This document shows, piece after piece, positions 23,961 through 32,768 of a stretch of DNA of 47,663 bases (within the stretch, counting starts at the first letter, position 1; each line of letters opens with the position of its first letter). The position numbers and the translations under genes are program-made. The notes below the pieces were generated by a model. That model searched no databases. It worked only from the letters and a program-made list of their open reading frames with translations, and was not told the origin of the DNA. Origin of the DNA: Candidatus Cloacimonadota bacterium (lineage in GTDB: Bacteria > Cloacimonadota > Cloacimonadia > Cloacimonadales > JAJBBL01); the NCBI GenBank assembly GCA_019429305.1, contig JAHYIR010000013.1, forward strand, positions 1-47,663. The letters run 5' to 3'.

Positions 23961-25094
23961 ATGCGTTTTACAATTGAAAGATCTCAATTACTTTCCAGTA
24001 TTCAATACTTACAAAGTATAGTACCAACTAAAAATATCACTCCGATCCTGACTAATTTTTTGATCGAAGCTGATGCAGAGAATAATCGTTTAAGGATTAC
24101 CTGTACCGATTTAGAGATAACAGTAATGGTCAAGATAACTGCTCAGGTAGCCGAGAGCGGTAAAGTTGCCATTATGGCAAAGAATCTGACCGACATCATA
24201 AATTCATTGGAAGATAAACCGATTAACTTATATCAAGAGAATGAATACCTGAAAATTCGCTGCAGTCATTCCAGCTTTTCTTTACTCTGTGCCGATTATA
24301 TGCAATTTCCTCAGATACCTGATATCAATATGGAAAAGGCGTTAACTGTTTCTGCACCGATGTTAGCTAAGATGGTTAATATTAGCAGTATAGCTGTTTT
24401 GCAGGAAGTGACCCGACCAATATTCACCGGCATCTACTGGCGTATCAGTACAGACTCTCAGACTATGGTAGCTACTGACGGCAAAAAGATTGTCGAAGTT
24501 AAGAAAGAGCATAGTCTAGTTGTAGCCGAAGATCTAGAACATGTGATCCCAACTAAGGGTTTGTTCTTTTTAGAGAAGGTCATAGAAGAAAAGAATCCTG
24601 ATCTGAAGGTTCTCTTTGAAGCTAATCGAATTATCTTCGGTTATGATAATTATGTAGTTATTACTCAGGTTATCCCCGGTAGATTTCCTGATTACGAGAA
24701 GGTACTAAAAGTAGATAATCCTCACACATTAACGATAGATAAAGGGACCTTGCGTCAGGCAGTAAAGAGAGTATCATTACTGGCATCGGAAGAGTTTTTC
24801 CGTATTAAATTCGATATCTCTCCTGAAAAGATCACTCTTTATTCAGTAAATTCAGAGATGGGAGATGCGACAGAAGTTATTGATGATCACCAGTATTCTG
24901 GACCTTCTTTTTCTATTGCGTTCAACTACAAGTACATCCTATCGGTATTGAATGTTCTGGAATCTGATAAGGTCAAAATGACTTTTGGTCAACCGGAAGG
25001 TGGATTTATCAATACTCAAGTGATCATCTATAATGAACCGGAACCAAAGGATTATCATCCGGTATTTCTTCTGATGCCGTTGAGACTTAAATAG
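23961..25094 (+). CDS. dnaN: DNA polymerase III beta subunit (sliding clamp)
   Basis: A 377-residue protein with the three-fold clamp repeat and normal length. Markers are the start MRFTIERSQLLSSIQYLQ, TDLEITV (about residue 54), TRPIFTGIYW (about 154) and the C-terminal PVFLLMPLRLK, the position of the peptide-binding tail. It holds the polymerase on DNA. AGAGGAT precedes the ATG by 7 bp. recF follows by 2 bp, the classic dnaN-recF order, but dnaA and gyrB are not visible. Confidence 0.96.
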   Translation: MRFTIERSQLLSSIQYLQSIVPTKNITPILTNFLIEADAENNRLRITCTDLEITVMVKITAQVAESGKVAIMAKNLTDIINSLEDKPINLYQENEYLKIRCSHSSFSLLCADYMQFPQIPDINMEKALTVSAPMLAKMVNISSIAVLQEVTRPIFTGIYWRISTDSQTMVATDGKKIVEVKKEHSLVVAEDLEHVIPTKGLFFLEKVIEEKNPDLKVLFEANRIIFGYDNYVVITQVIPGRFPDYEKVLKVDNPHTLTIDKGTLRQAVKRVSLLASEEFFRIKFDISPEKITLYSVNSEMGDATEVIDDHQYSGPSFSIAFNYKYILSVLNVLESDKVKMTFGQPEGGFINTQVIIYNEPEPKDYHPVFLLMPLRLK

Positions 25095-25096
25095 TT

Positions 25097-26179
25097 TTGG
25101 TATTACAATCGATAAACTTAACCAATTTCCGTAATTTTAGTCAACTATCACTCACATTCGATGATAAAGGTCATGTTTTTTTTGGTAAGAACGGAATAGG
25201 GAAAACAAATCTCTTAGAAGCTATCTCATATTGCGCTTATGGCAAATCCTTCCGTTCTTTGACTGATCTTGATCTGATAAAAATTAATCAAGAATTTTTC
25301 AAGATCAAAGCTGAGTTCGTTTATCATAAGAAGAAATTCCAATTTGAAGCCACGCTTGATAAAAAAAGCCGTAAACTTATAAAAGTAAATAATACTCGCT
25401 TAGCTAAGGTTAGCGAACTCTACAAGTATTTGAAAATTGTCTATTTCTCGCAAGACGATATCAATCTCATCGAAGGATCTCCCAAAAATAGAAGACAATT
25501 CTTTGATATGGCAATATCTCAGAGTGATTATAGCTATATAAGTTTATTAAAAAACTATCATCAACTTCTAAAGCAACGAAATGCTCTTCTGAAAACAGTT
25601 TTTAACAAAGCAGAAAAGAGAGCATGGGACAATAAACTTGTAGATGCTGCAGTTACAATAACTAATACCCGGCTATCCTATCTCAAAATATTGAATAAAG
25701 AACTTCAGGAACATTATAAGAAGATTGGTTATCATGCGGAAAATGTTGAGATCAACTACAATTTTTCTTACCCTTACAGAACAGACACACAGTTAGCAGA
25801 AGTTTTGAAAAACGAGTTGATTCGCTTAGAGAAAGACGAGATCAGATATCAAAGAACATTAATCGGTCCTCATCTTGATGACTTTCTTTTTATTCTTGAT
25901 AAGAGAAGTATTTACCGCTTCGGCTCGCATGGGCAAAAGAGATGTTTTGCTATTGCCGTGAAACTTGCCTTAGCCGCTCTAATAACTTCTACAGATACTG
26001 ATACAGCTATTCTGATCTTTGATGATGTATTAGCTGATTTAGATGAAATCAGAGCTAAATCGATCATAGATTCATTGGGCGATAAAAACCAGATATTTAT
26101 AGCTACCCCTACCCCATCCTTATATCGTTCAATGCAACTTTCGTTAATAGATATGGAGCGTTTAAAAGAACAACGATGA
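25097..26179 (+). CDS. recF: DNA replication and repair protein RecF
   Basis: A 360-residue SMC-like ATPase. It opens with VLQSINLTNFRNFSQL, has Walker A GKNGIGKTNLLEAI (about residue 30), the signature HGQKRCFAIAVKLA (about 278) and Walker B ILIFDDVLADLD (about 308). RecF loads RecA at gaps with RecO and RecR. The start is TTG, only 2 bp after the dnaN stop; there is no ATG near it, so translation is probably coupled. Confidence 0.94.
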   Translation: MVLQSINLTNFRNFSQLSLTFDDKGHVFFGKNGIGKTNLLEAISYCAYGKSFRSLTDLDLIKINQEFFKIKAEFVYHKKKFQFEATLDKKSRKLIKVNNTRLAKVSELYKYLKIVYFSQDDINLIEGSPKNRRQFFDMAISQSDYSYISLLKNYHQLLKQRNALLKTVFNKAEKRAWDNKLVDAAVTITNTRLSYLKILNKELQEHYKKIGYHAENVEINYNFSYPYRTDTQLAEVLKNELIRLEKDEIRYQRTLIGPHLDDFLFILDKRSIYRFGSHGQKRCFAIAVKLALAALITSTDTDTAILIFDDVLADLDEIRAKSIIDSLGDKNQIFIATPTPSLYRSMQLSLIDMERLKEQR

Positions 26180-27408
26180 AAGTCTCTAAAAGTATTATTG
26201 GCTGGGTGATGTATGATTTCGCCAATTCCTCTTTTACTACAATTATTGTTAGTGTTATCTATAGTGTCTATTTTCGTAATGTTGTTGTCGGTTCTGATGA
26301 AGTAGGTACAGCTCTCTGGGGACGTGCTGTTAGTATTTCGATGTTGATGGTCGGGTTATCAGCTCCGATATTTGGTGCTATTGCTGATCATTCACGATCC
26401 AAAAAGAAATTCCTTTTTATCAATACCTATCTTTGTGTCGTCTTTACCTGCCTGCTTTATTTTGTTAATCAGGGTGATATCTTCAAAGGAATGCTCTTTT
26501 TTATCATAGCTAATTTTGGATACAACAGTGCTAATGTCTTTTATAATTCTTTCCTTTCAGAGATCGCACCGCGTTCTGATCTGGGGAAAGTATCTGGTTG
26601 GGGTTGGGGTGTCGGATATGTCGGCGGTCTGTTGTCCCTTTTTATATCATTGTATTTGGTCAATATTGATGTAAGATTGGTATTCCCTGCTATTGGTTTA
26701 TATTTTGGTCTTTTTGCACTATTCACATTTTTCTGGTTAAAAGAATTCCGTAGACCGTCAAAACGCACTAACTATTTGAAAGTTGCTCATCACAGGATCA
26801 GCTACACTTGGAAAAATATCAGTAGATTAAGAGAGTTAAGTCGTTTTATTATCAGTTACTTTATATACAATGATGGCATTATAGTTGTTATAAGTTTTGC
26901 CGCCATTTATGGTGCCACCCGTTTCAATATGACCCCCCAGCAATTAATTGTTTATTTTATCATTGCTCAATTAACCTCTATTGTTGGTGCTTTATTTTTT
27001 GGCTATATAATAGATAAAATAGGGTGCAAGAAGACTATTAGTATAACTCTTATCATCTGGGTTTTTGTAGTGATCGGAGCTTTTTTCTCCCGTTCAATAA
27101 CAGAATATTATCTTGTTGGCTTGTTAGCCGGTATTGCTATTGGCTCTAGTCAATCCAGTAGTCGTACTATGTTGGCTCTTCTTACACCGGCAGGAAAAAT
27201 GACTGAGTTTTTTGGCTTTTATGCTTTAACAGGTAAATTAGCATCGATTTTCGGTCCTTTGGTTTATGGAGAAATTGCCAGAATTACCGGATCACAGAGA
27301 TGGTCTTTACTGGCTGTTCTATTTTTCTTTGTTAGCGGAGGGGCTATCCTACAAACAGTTAACGAACTGAAAGGCAAAATGGTTGCTGATCAGTGGCAAG
27401 AAGAATAA
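26176..27408 (+). CDS. UMF1/Atg22-like MFS transporter
   Basis: A 410-residue protein with about twelve transmembrane helices. It begins IIGWVMYDFANSSFTTIIVS, the typical start of the UMF1 family (Atg22-like major facilitators), and has APIFGAIADHS, the MFS motif A position, and a matching half-repeat at VGALFFGYIIDKIG. Atg22 exports amino acids from the yeast vacuole; bacterial members are untested and the substrate is unknown. ATGA overlap with recF, so they are co-expressed; the last 90 residues include the small-residue-rich helix pair typical of MFS. Confidence 0.85.
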   Translation: MKVSKSIIGWVMYDFANSSFTTIIVSVIYSVYFRNVVVGSDEVGTALWGRAVSISMLMVGLSAPIFGAIADHSRSKKKFLFINTYLCVVFTCLLYFVNQGDIFKGMLFFIIANFGYNSANVFYNSFLSEIAPRSDLGKVSGWGWGVGYVGGLLSLFISLYLVNIDVRLVFPAIGLYFGLFALFTFFWLKEFRRPSKRTNYLKVAHHRISYTWKNISRLRELSRFIISYFIYNDGIIVVISFAAIYGATRFNMTPQQLIVYFIIAQLTSIVGALFFGYIIDKIGCKKTISITLIIWVFVVIGAFFSRSITEYYLVGLLAGIAIGSSQSSSRTMLALLTPAGKMTEFFGFYALTGKLASIFGPLVYGEIARITGSQRWSLLAVLFFFVSGGAILQTVNELKGKMVADQWQEE

Positions 27409-27436
27409 TCTAATTACTGTAGGTTTTCTATAAGTA

Positions 27437-28258
27437 CTAAGTTAACCATTTACTGACAGCTTCACTAAATCCGTCTTGATCATTAGATGATACCGTAGTA
27501 TATTTATCTTTTAAAAACCAAGGAGCATTATCAACTACGAAACTGTTCATACTCCACTCCAACAGATCAGAATCGTTATAGTCATTACCAACCGCCATTG
27601 TATTATCTACTGAAACGCCTAATGTTTGCGCTAATAAACTACTTGTCTTCCCTTTTGATACTTCAGGTGCATAAATCTCCAGCCATAATGATCTTCCTGT
27701 TAATGGTGATGTTGTCTTTACAATAGAAAGGGTTTCTAATCTTTCTTTGATCATATCATAGACTGTTTGAAATCTATCTGGTCTTAGGATGGAAAGAAAT
27801 TGAGTAGCTACCTGACTATGATGATTGTTAATGCTAAAAGGTTCGGCAAATTCGGCATAGATATCCAAACGTTGGTTAAAATCTTCAGGTGTTTGATGAT
27901 CAAGATGGTAGTAAAAGAAATGACTATCAGGGATCTCTCTATGCAGCATAAAGTTGATCTTTTCTGACAGGAAGGTCTCAACACATAAAGTGACTTGAGT
28001 ATCAGAGATGTTTTTCTTATAGATGATCTCTTTTGTTTTCCAATTCATTATCCCTGCACCGGTAGAAAAGATGAGATAGTCCATAGGAAAATCATCTCCG
28101 AGCACTTTTATTGCTGAATACAGTGAACGACCGGTTACAACGACTATGATTATGTCACTATCAATTAATTTTCTGAGAGTTTCTCTGTTCCTTGCGCTCA
28201 ATTGCCATTGACTGTTTAGTAAGGTACCATCAAGATCAGTAAAAACTATTTTATTCAT
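27437..28258 (-). CDS. Cof-type HAD hydrolase
   Basis: Start set at 28258, where AGGTGAAAGG precedes MNKIVFTDLDGTLL; the frame also opens at 28291 but without support. The 273-residue product has the HAD nucleophile and acid Asp8 and Asp10, motif 2 VVVTGRS (about 45), a Cof-type C2 cap (about 85-190), a Lys in SKGKTSSLL and motif 4 VGNDYNDSDLLEWS. Such enzymes dephosphorylate sugar phosphates, FMN or PLP with broad specificity. It faces the recF operon convergently and stands alone. Confidence 0.92.
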   Translation of the reverse strand: MNKIVFTDLDGTLLNSQWQLSARNRETLRKLIDSDIIIVVVTGRSLYSAIKVLGDDFPMDYLIFSTGAGIMNWKTKEIIYKKNISDTQVTLCVETFLSEKINFMLHREIPDSHFFYYHLDHQTPEDFNQRLDIYAEFAEPFSINNHHSQVATQFLSILRPDRFQTVYDMIKERLETLSIVKTTSPLTGRSLWLEIYAPEVSKGKTSSLLAQTLGVSVDNTMAVGNDYNDSDLLEWSMNSFVVDNAPWFLKDKYTTVSSNDQDGFSEAVSKWLT

Positions 28259-28324
28259 CCTTTCACCTGTATAAGTAAGTTCTTGTTCCAATAATTCAAT
28301 GTCAAGAGCATTCTTTTACTATAC

Positions 28325-28571
28325 TTCACATCCCCCTTTTTTACAGCAACTAAGTATTGTCATCTCGACTGAACACTCTTCCTTTGTCATCTCGACTGAA
28401 GCGAAGCGAAATGGAGAGATCTCAGCACCGACTCAAATTAATAAAGCAAAATTATGTATGCTCAGCTAAAATCAGTGATGAGATGCCTCGACTTCTCGGC
28501 ATGACAAAGAGAGGAGGAAGTTTAGCAGGTAGAGAGAATGTAGTGCTGCTACTCAAAAAGGAAACTAGTTT
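28325..28571. repeat. Dispersed non-coding repeat, copy 2
   Basis: Matches copy 1 (19335-19664) with scattered substitutions and only one complete 27-bp unit instead of four. The inner inverted half-elements are at about 28387-28424 and 28480-28504, the second lacking three bases (CGACTTCTCGG where copy 1 has CGACTTCGCTCGG). It fills most of the 413-bp gap between the HAD gene and the next small gene; no coding potential is credible. Confidence 0.85.
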
Positions 28572-28671
28572 ATTGTTGTTGCAGTGATAACCCGTTATTG
28601 TTAATTTCTTGGATTTTGTCTGGACAAAATATGATTGGTCTTTTTCTATATCATATAAGGAGTACACAATT

Positions 28672-28866
28672 ATGAGAAAGAATATCCAAACAAAGATAAA
28701 AAATGGACTCTATTCTCTCTTTGCTTCACTCTGCCTGCTTATTGTCATTCTTCTGATAACCGATAGACCAATGTCTGAAGTGATCTCTGTATTACGGATC
28801 ACTTTCATAGTGGTCTTCATTATCGCCATTTTAAAATTATACATTTGGTTGAAGAAAGAAGAATAG
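28672..28866 (+). CDS. Small two-helix membrane protein
   Basis: Start at 28672 because AAGGAG lies 12 bp upstream; upstream codons in the same frame lack support. The 64-residue product MRKNIQTKIKNGLYSLFASL... has two hydrophobic helices (about residues 13-27 and 41-58) and a charged tail KKEE. I do not recognise it. It stands between the dispersed repeat and the unknown gene at 28974, 107 bp away. Confidence 0.55.
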   Translation: MRKNIQTKIKNGLYSLFASLCLLIVILLITDRPMSEVISVLRITFIVVFIIAILKLYIWLKKEE

Positions 28867-28919
28867 AATATAGAGCAGCTGTAATATAATATTCATAAAG
28901 CTATAAACCTAAAAGATGA

Positions 28920-28946
28920 TTGACAAAAACACCTGTCATATATTGA
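28920..28946 (+). promoter_or_regulatory. Candidate promoter of the 28974-31843 gene pair
   Basis: TTGACA at 28920-28925 and TATATTGA at 28939-28946, 28 bp before the ATG at 28974. It shows the same pairing of a TTGACA with a TAnnTTGA-like box seen upstream of the HU gene. Confidence 0.35.
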
Positions 28947-28973
28947 TGAGAAAAATTATTATAAGGAATCCCT

Positions 28974-29798
28974 ATGTACTATCGTAATGAATTACTCAGA
29001 ATCTTGAAAGATGAGAAGAATATAGTTAACCGGATGTATATGAATGAGATATCTCTGCAACTCAGGAAGTTAGAGAAAGCTTTAGCAAAGTCACCGGAGG
29101 AAAAGGATTTTTTCTCTGAAGTAGCTTACGCAATGAATAATTTCTCGCAACAATTAGATAATCCGAAGTATCAATACAATCGTTCAACAAAAAATGGATT
29201 CAGGAAGAATTCAGCTATCTTATCATCCAGCTACATAGATGATTATATCGAATCTATCTTTGTGAACCAGAAGATCCTTAGAAACAAAGGAGTAGTATGG
29301 GGTAAGCAATCCTTTAGTATGAATGTGCAGTTTGATCCTTATAATCTCAGTATGATGGAGAAAGACCTACGTTTTGACTTCAAAGAATCACCCCAATTCT
29401 TGCAACTTACGCAAAAGATAGACTTTCAATTCAGAATTTTTGGTAAAAAGACGTTTGAAAAATATGAAGTGGTTCTGCCACTGATTGTATTCCATTCTTT
29501 CAAGAATCTCTATGAAACCGATCTGATAAATATTGAACATTATGCTGATAAAGCTAAAAAAAGTCTTGGGAAATCAAGAACCATCATAATCTGTGAATCT
29601 ATAGATCCCAATATATTGCCGGATGTAAAATGCCCCTATATTGATACAGTCTTTATACTTCGTAAACAGAAAATTAGCTCAAAGCAAAAGGACATCTCTG
29701 CTGATGTACTACAAGCGATATATGAAAAAATTGATGAGTACTTGTATAAAGGCGAAAAAGAGATCGAGCAATTTGAAAGAATAGGGTATATTACTTAA
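28974..29798 (+). CDS. Uncharacterised protein upstream of hutU, possibly an inactive restriction-endonuclease-like fold
   Basis: A 274-residue soluble protein I cannot assign. Residues 1-70 are charged and helical; 75-140 include IDDYIESIFVNQKILRNKG. The C-terminal third runs VVLPLIVFHSFKNLYETDL, then IEHYADKAKKSLGKSRTIII, then CPYIDTVFILRKQK. That order (strand with a lysine-rich turn, helix, strand, IDxxFxLRK) recalls Bpu10I-type PD-(D/E)XK nucleases, but the E-x-K of the active-site strand would be His and Phe here, so an active nuclease is unlikely. This parallel is from memory. ATAAGGA precedes the ATG; hutU follows 17 bp after the stop, suggesting one transcript. Confidence 0.6.
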   Translation: MYYRNELLRILKDEKNIVNRMYMNEISLQLRKLEKALAKSPEEKDFFSEVAYAMNNFSQQLDNPKYQYNRSTKNGFRKNSAILSSSYIDDYIESIFVNQKILRNKGVVWGKQSFSMNVQFDPYNLSMMEKDLRFDFKESPQFLQLTQKIDFQFRIFGKKTFEKYEVVLPLIVFHSFKNLYETDLINIEHYADKAKKSLGKSRTIIICESIDPNILPDVKCPYIDTVFILRKQKISSKQKDISADVLQAIYEKIDEYLYKGEKEIEQFERIGYIT

Positions 29799-29815
29799 GA
29801 ATATCAAGTAAAAAA

Positions 29816-31843
29816 ATGGATAGTAACTATATGGACAACATAATCAACTTCACTATCGATAACAAATTACCTGAGAAGAAAGATTTTATAGCTGGAATCA
29901 GAAGAGCTCCCCACCGGGGCTTTTATCTATCGGTAAAAGATACAATAATTGCCCTCAAAAATGCCCTGCGCTATATTCCTCAAGAGCATCATGAGATCTT
30001 AGCACCTGAATTTCTTGATGAATTGATGAACACAGGTAGAATTTATGGCTATCGCTATAGACCTTCAGGAAATATTAAAGGCAAACCAATTGATGAATAC
30101 CAAGGTGTCTTAGAAGCTCGCGCTTTACAAGTCATGATAGATAATAATCTTGATTTCGATGTAGCTCTCTACCCTTATGAACTGGTTACTTATGGTGAAA
30201 CAGGACAGGTCTTTCAGAACTGGATGCAGTATCTTTTAACCAAGAGATATCTGCAAGAGATGAGAAATGATCAGACTTTAGTCATGAGTTCCGGTCACCC
30301 TCTCGGTCTTTTCCCCTCTTCTGAAAATGCACCACGTGTGATCTCGACAAACGGTTTAATAATCGGTCAATGGGACAATCCTGAAAATTTCAAACGTCTG
30401 GCTGCTATGGGGGTCAGTAATTACGGGCAAATGACAGCGGGTGGCTGGATGTATATCGGACCTCAGGGGATAGTACACGGTACTTATATTACTCTGCTCA
30501 ATGCAGGAAGAAAGTATCTGGGTATTCCAGCGGATAAAGATTTACATGGAATACTATATGTGACCTCGGGGTTAGGTGGTATGTCCGGAGCGCAAGCGAA
30601 AGCTATAGAAATAGCCGGGGGTATTGGTATCATAGCTGAGGTAGACAAAAGCAGGATAGAAACTCGACACTCTCAAGGGTGGGTATCAAAAGTTTCAGCC
30701 AACTTGGAGGAAATAGCTCATTGGCTAAATGAATACCGAGTTTCAAAAAAACCAGTATCAATTGCTTATCATGGTAATGTAGTAGATTTACTGGAATATT
30801 TGGATAAGAATGACATCAAAGCAGAGTTAGTCTCAGACCAAACCTCTTGTCATGCAGTCTATGAAGGGGGTTATACCCCAGCAGGATTAACTTTTGAAGA
30901 GGGTCGGGAACTACTAAAAAAAGATCTCAATCTATTCAAACAAAAAGTAGATGAGTCTTTGCATCGCCATTATCAGGCAATCAAGAATCTTACAAATAAG
31001 GGTTCATATTTTTGGGATTATGGTAATAGTTTTATGGCTTCGGTTTTTGATGCCGGAGTTAAAGAGATATCTAAAAATCAGCATGACACAAACGATGGTT
31101 TTATTTGGCCTTCTTATGTTGAAGATATTATGGGTCCTATATGTTTTGATCAAGGTTATGGACCGTTTAGATGGGTCTGCTTAAGTGGTAAAGATGAAGA
31201 CTTACGAACTACTGATCAGGTTGCTCTCGATTGTATAGATCCGGAAAGAAGCGCTAATGATCGTGATAACCATCATTGGATAGCTACAGCAGAAGAAAAC
31301 AAACTCGTGGTTGGAACAAGAGCTCGTATCCTTTATGCAGATGAAATTGGACGAATAAGGATCGCTTTGAAATTTAATGATCTAATCAGAAAGAGAATTA
31401 TTGGTCCGGTTATGTTGGGCAGAGATCATCATGATGTTTCGGGTACTGATTCTCCATATCGTGAAACAGCCAACATCTATGATGGTAGTAATATTACTGC
31501 TGATATGTCAGTTCAGTGTTTTGCCGGTAATGTAGCTCGTGGTATGACTCTGGTAGTCCTCTCTAACGGTGGAGGAGTGGGCATTGGTCGTTCCAGTAAT
31601 GGAGGTAATGGTATAGTTCTGGACGGTAGTACTCGGATAGACGAGGTCATTAAGAAAGGTCTCTCATGGGATGTCATGGGTGGAGTAGCACGTCGTGCTT
31701 GGGCAAGAAATCCCAATGCCATCAAGACAGTTGAAGAATGGAACCAAGATAATAAAGAAACGGGTCATATAACTCAACCCCAACTGGTTGAAGATGGACT
31801 GGTAGAAGAATTGATTCAATCAAAATACCAGCAAAATAATTAA
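29816..31843 (+). CDS. hutU: Urocanate hydratase, long form
   Basis: A 675-residue urocanase. Recognisable are YGETGQVFQNWMQY (about 127), TAGGWMYIGPQGIVHGTY (about 205), TSGLGGMSGAQAKA (about 246), HSQGWVSK and GPFRWVCLSGKDEDL (about 450), where the family binds NAD+ and substrate. It converts urocanate to imidazolonepropionate in histidine degradation. Typical Pseudomonas/Bacillus HutU has about 555 residues; this belongs to the long class of about 670 known from animals and some bacteria. hutH, hutI and ftcD are not nearby. The ribosome-binding site is weak. Confidence 0.95.
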   Translation: MDSNYMDNIINFTIDNKLPEKKDFIAGIRRAPHRGFYLSVKDTIIALKNALRYIPQEHHEILAPEFLDELMNTGRIYGYRYRPSGNIKGKPIDEYQGVLEARALQVMIDNNLDFDVALYPYELVTYGETGQVFQNWMQYLLTKRYLQEMRNDQTLVMSSGHPLGLFPSSENAPRVISTNGLIIGQWDNPENFKRLAAMGVSNYGQMTAGGWMYIGPQGIVHGTYITLLNAGRKYLGIPADKDLHGILYVTSGLGGMSGAQAKAIEIAGGIGIIAEVDKSRIETRHSQGWVSKVSANLEEIAHWLNEYRVSKKPVSIAYHGNVVDLLEYLDKNDIKAELVSDQTSCHAVYEGGYTPAGLTFEEGRELLKKDLNLFKQKVDESLHRHYQAIKNLTNKGSYFWDYGNSFMASVFDAGVKEISKNQHDTNDGFIWPSYVEDIMGPICFDQGYGPFRWVCLSGKDEDLRTTDQVALDCIDPERSANDRDNHHWIATAEENKLVVGTRARILYADEIGRIRIALKFNDLIRKRIIGPVMLGRDHHDVSGTDSPYRETANIYDGSNITADMSVQCFAGNVARGMTLVVLSNGGGVGIGRSSNGGNGIVLDGSTRIDEVIKKGLSWDVMGGVARRAWARNPNAIKTVEEWNQDNKETGHITQPQLVEDGLVEELIQSKYQQNN

Positions 31844-31868
31844 CTTCGTTATTGGAAATAAAAGAAAT

Positions 31869-32768
31869 ATGAGTTCAAGAAATATCCTCTTCCCTCTTCT
31901 AGTATTGGTTATTGTTTTGATAATCTGGTTTTCTCAAAACCTTTTTAGAACGCACAGAACCGAAGTTCCGGTTTCTCTTAGATTTGTTAATTTATCCGAC
32001 GAATATTTAGTAACTGAAATAGTTCCGCATCAGATAAAACTCACTGTAGAAGGGAAAGGGCTGGAGATCCTGAAGTTTAGAAGATCAGATTATTACTTAG
32101 AAATTGATGCTACACCTTTAAATATTGGGTATAATGATGTGACATTGACTGATAGGAATTTAATCTTTGAAGAACCACATTTTCGTGGTATTTTGAGTTT
32201 CTATTTCAATCAAAAGATCTCTGTCGTGCTTAACCGAAGTGTCACTGCACAGATTCCCGTATCCCTAAGATATCTTTCTGATGCGGACGAAACGTTTTTT
32301 AGACAGAGAAATGCTTCTCCTCAGCCAAACAGGGTTGAGATCGTCGGACCAAGTAACGTAGTTAGTAAATTATTAACAATTAATACTCTCCCTTTGGCTT
32401 CTCATGATGTAAAAGATACTGAACCTTTTAAAGCAGAATTGGACATACCGGAAGGTATAGTCGGGATAAAACCTGATATAGTCACAATAGTTCTTGAATC
32501 TCCTTCTGTTATAATGAGAACTATCCCTTTGATTACTATCCAATATCCCAAAGAAAGATTGTCTATGATCATACCTCAGTCGGTTACTATTATCATCGAG
32601 GGAGAAGCTGAGAGATTGCAAACTATCAGACCTCAAATGATCACTGCTTCTATAAATGTGCCGGAGGATGAAGCTGAGGACTTTGCTTCTATAAAATTCT
32701 TATTACCTGAAGATATCAGATTAGTAGATTATACTCCCCAAAAAGTACAGATCTTTCGTCATGAATAG
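31869..32768 (+). CDS. YbbR-domain (CdaR-like) protein
   Basis: A 299-residue protein with one N-terminal helix (residues 6-23) followed by about three extracytoplasmic YbbR repeats, each starting with a strand such as EVPVSLRFVNLSDEYLV and AQIPVSLRYLSDADETFF and ending in PxxVxIxGP-like turns (QPNRVEIVGPSNVV). In Firmicutes the YbbR protein CdaR regulates the membrane diadenylate cyclase CdaA, normally encoded just before it; no cyclase gene is present here. It lies 25 bp after hutU and overlaps tsaD by 8 bp. Confidence 0.8.
   Translation: MSSRNILFPLLVLVIVLIIWFSQNLFRTHRTEVPVSLRFVNLSDEYLVTEIVPHQIKLTVEGKGLEILKFRRSDYYLEIDATPLNIGYNDVTLTDRNLIFEEPHFRGILSFYFNQKISVVLNRSVTAQIPVSLRYLSDADETFFRQRNASPQPNRVEIVGPSNVVSKLLTINTLPLASHDVKDTEPFKAELDIPEGIVGIKPDIVTIVLESPSVIMRTIPLITIQYPKERLSMIIPQSVTIIIEGEAERLQTIRPQMITASINVPEDEAEDFASIKFLLPEDIRLVDYTPQKVQIFRHE

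Noticed and set aside
23881-26179. Replication origin next to dnaN-recF
   Set aside because: No dnaA gene and no cluster of DnaA boxes (TTATNCACA) is visible around dnaN, so the origin is probably elsewhere.
28357-28587. Plus-strand frame of 76 codons
   Set aside because: Lies entirely within, or at the edge of, the second copy of the dispersed repeat; no ribosome-binding site or recognisable product.
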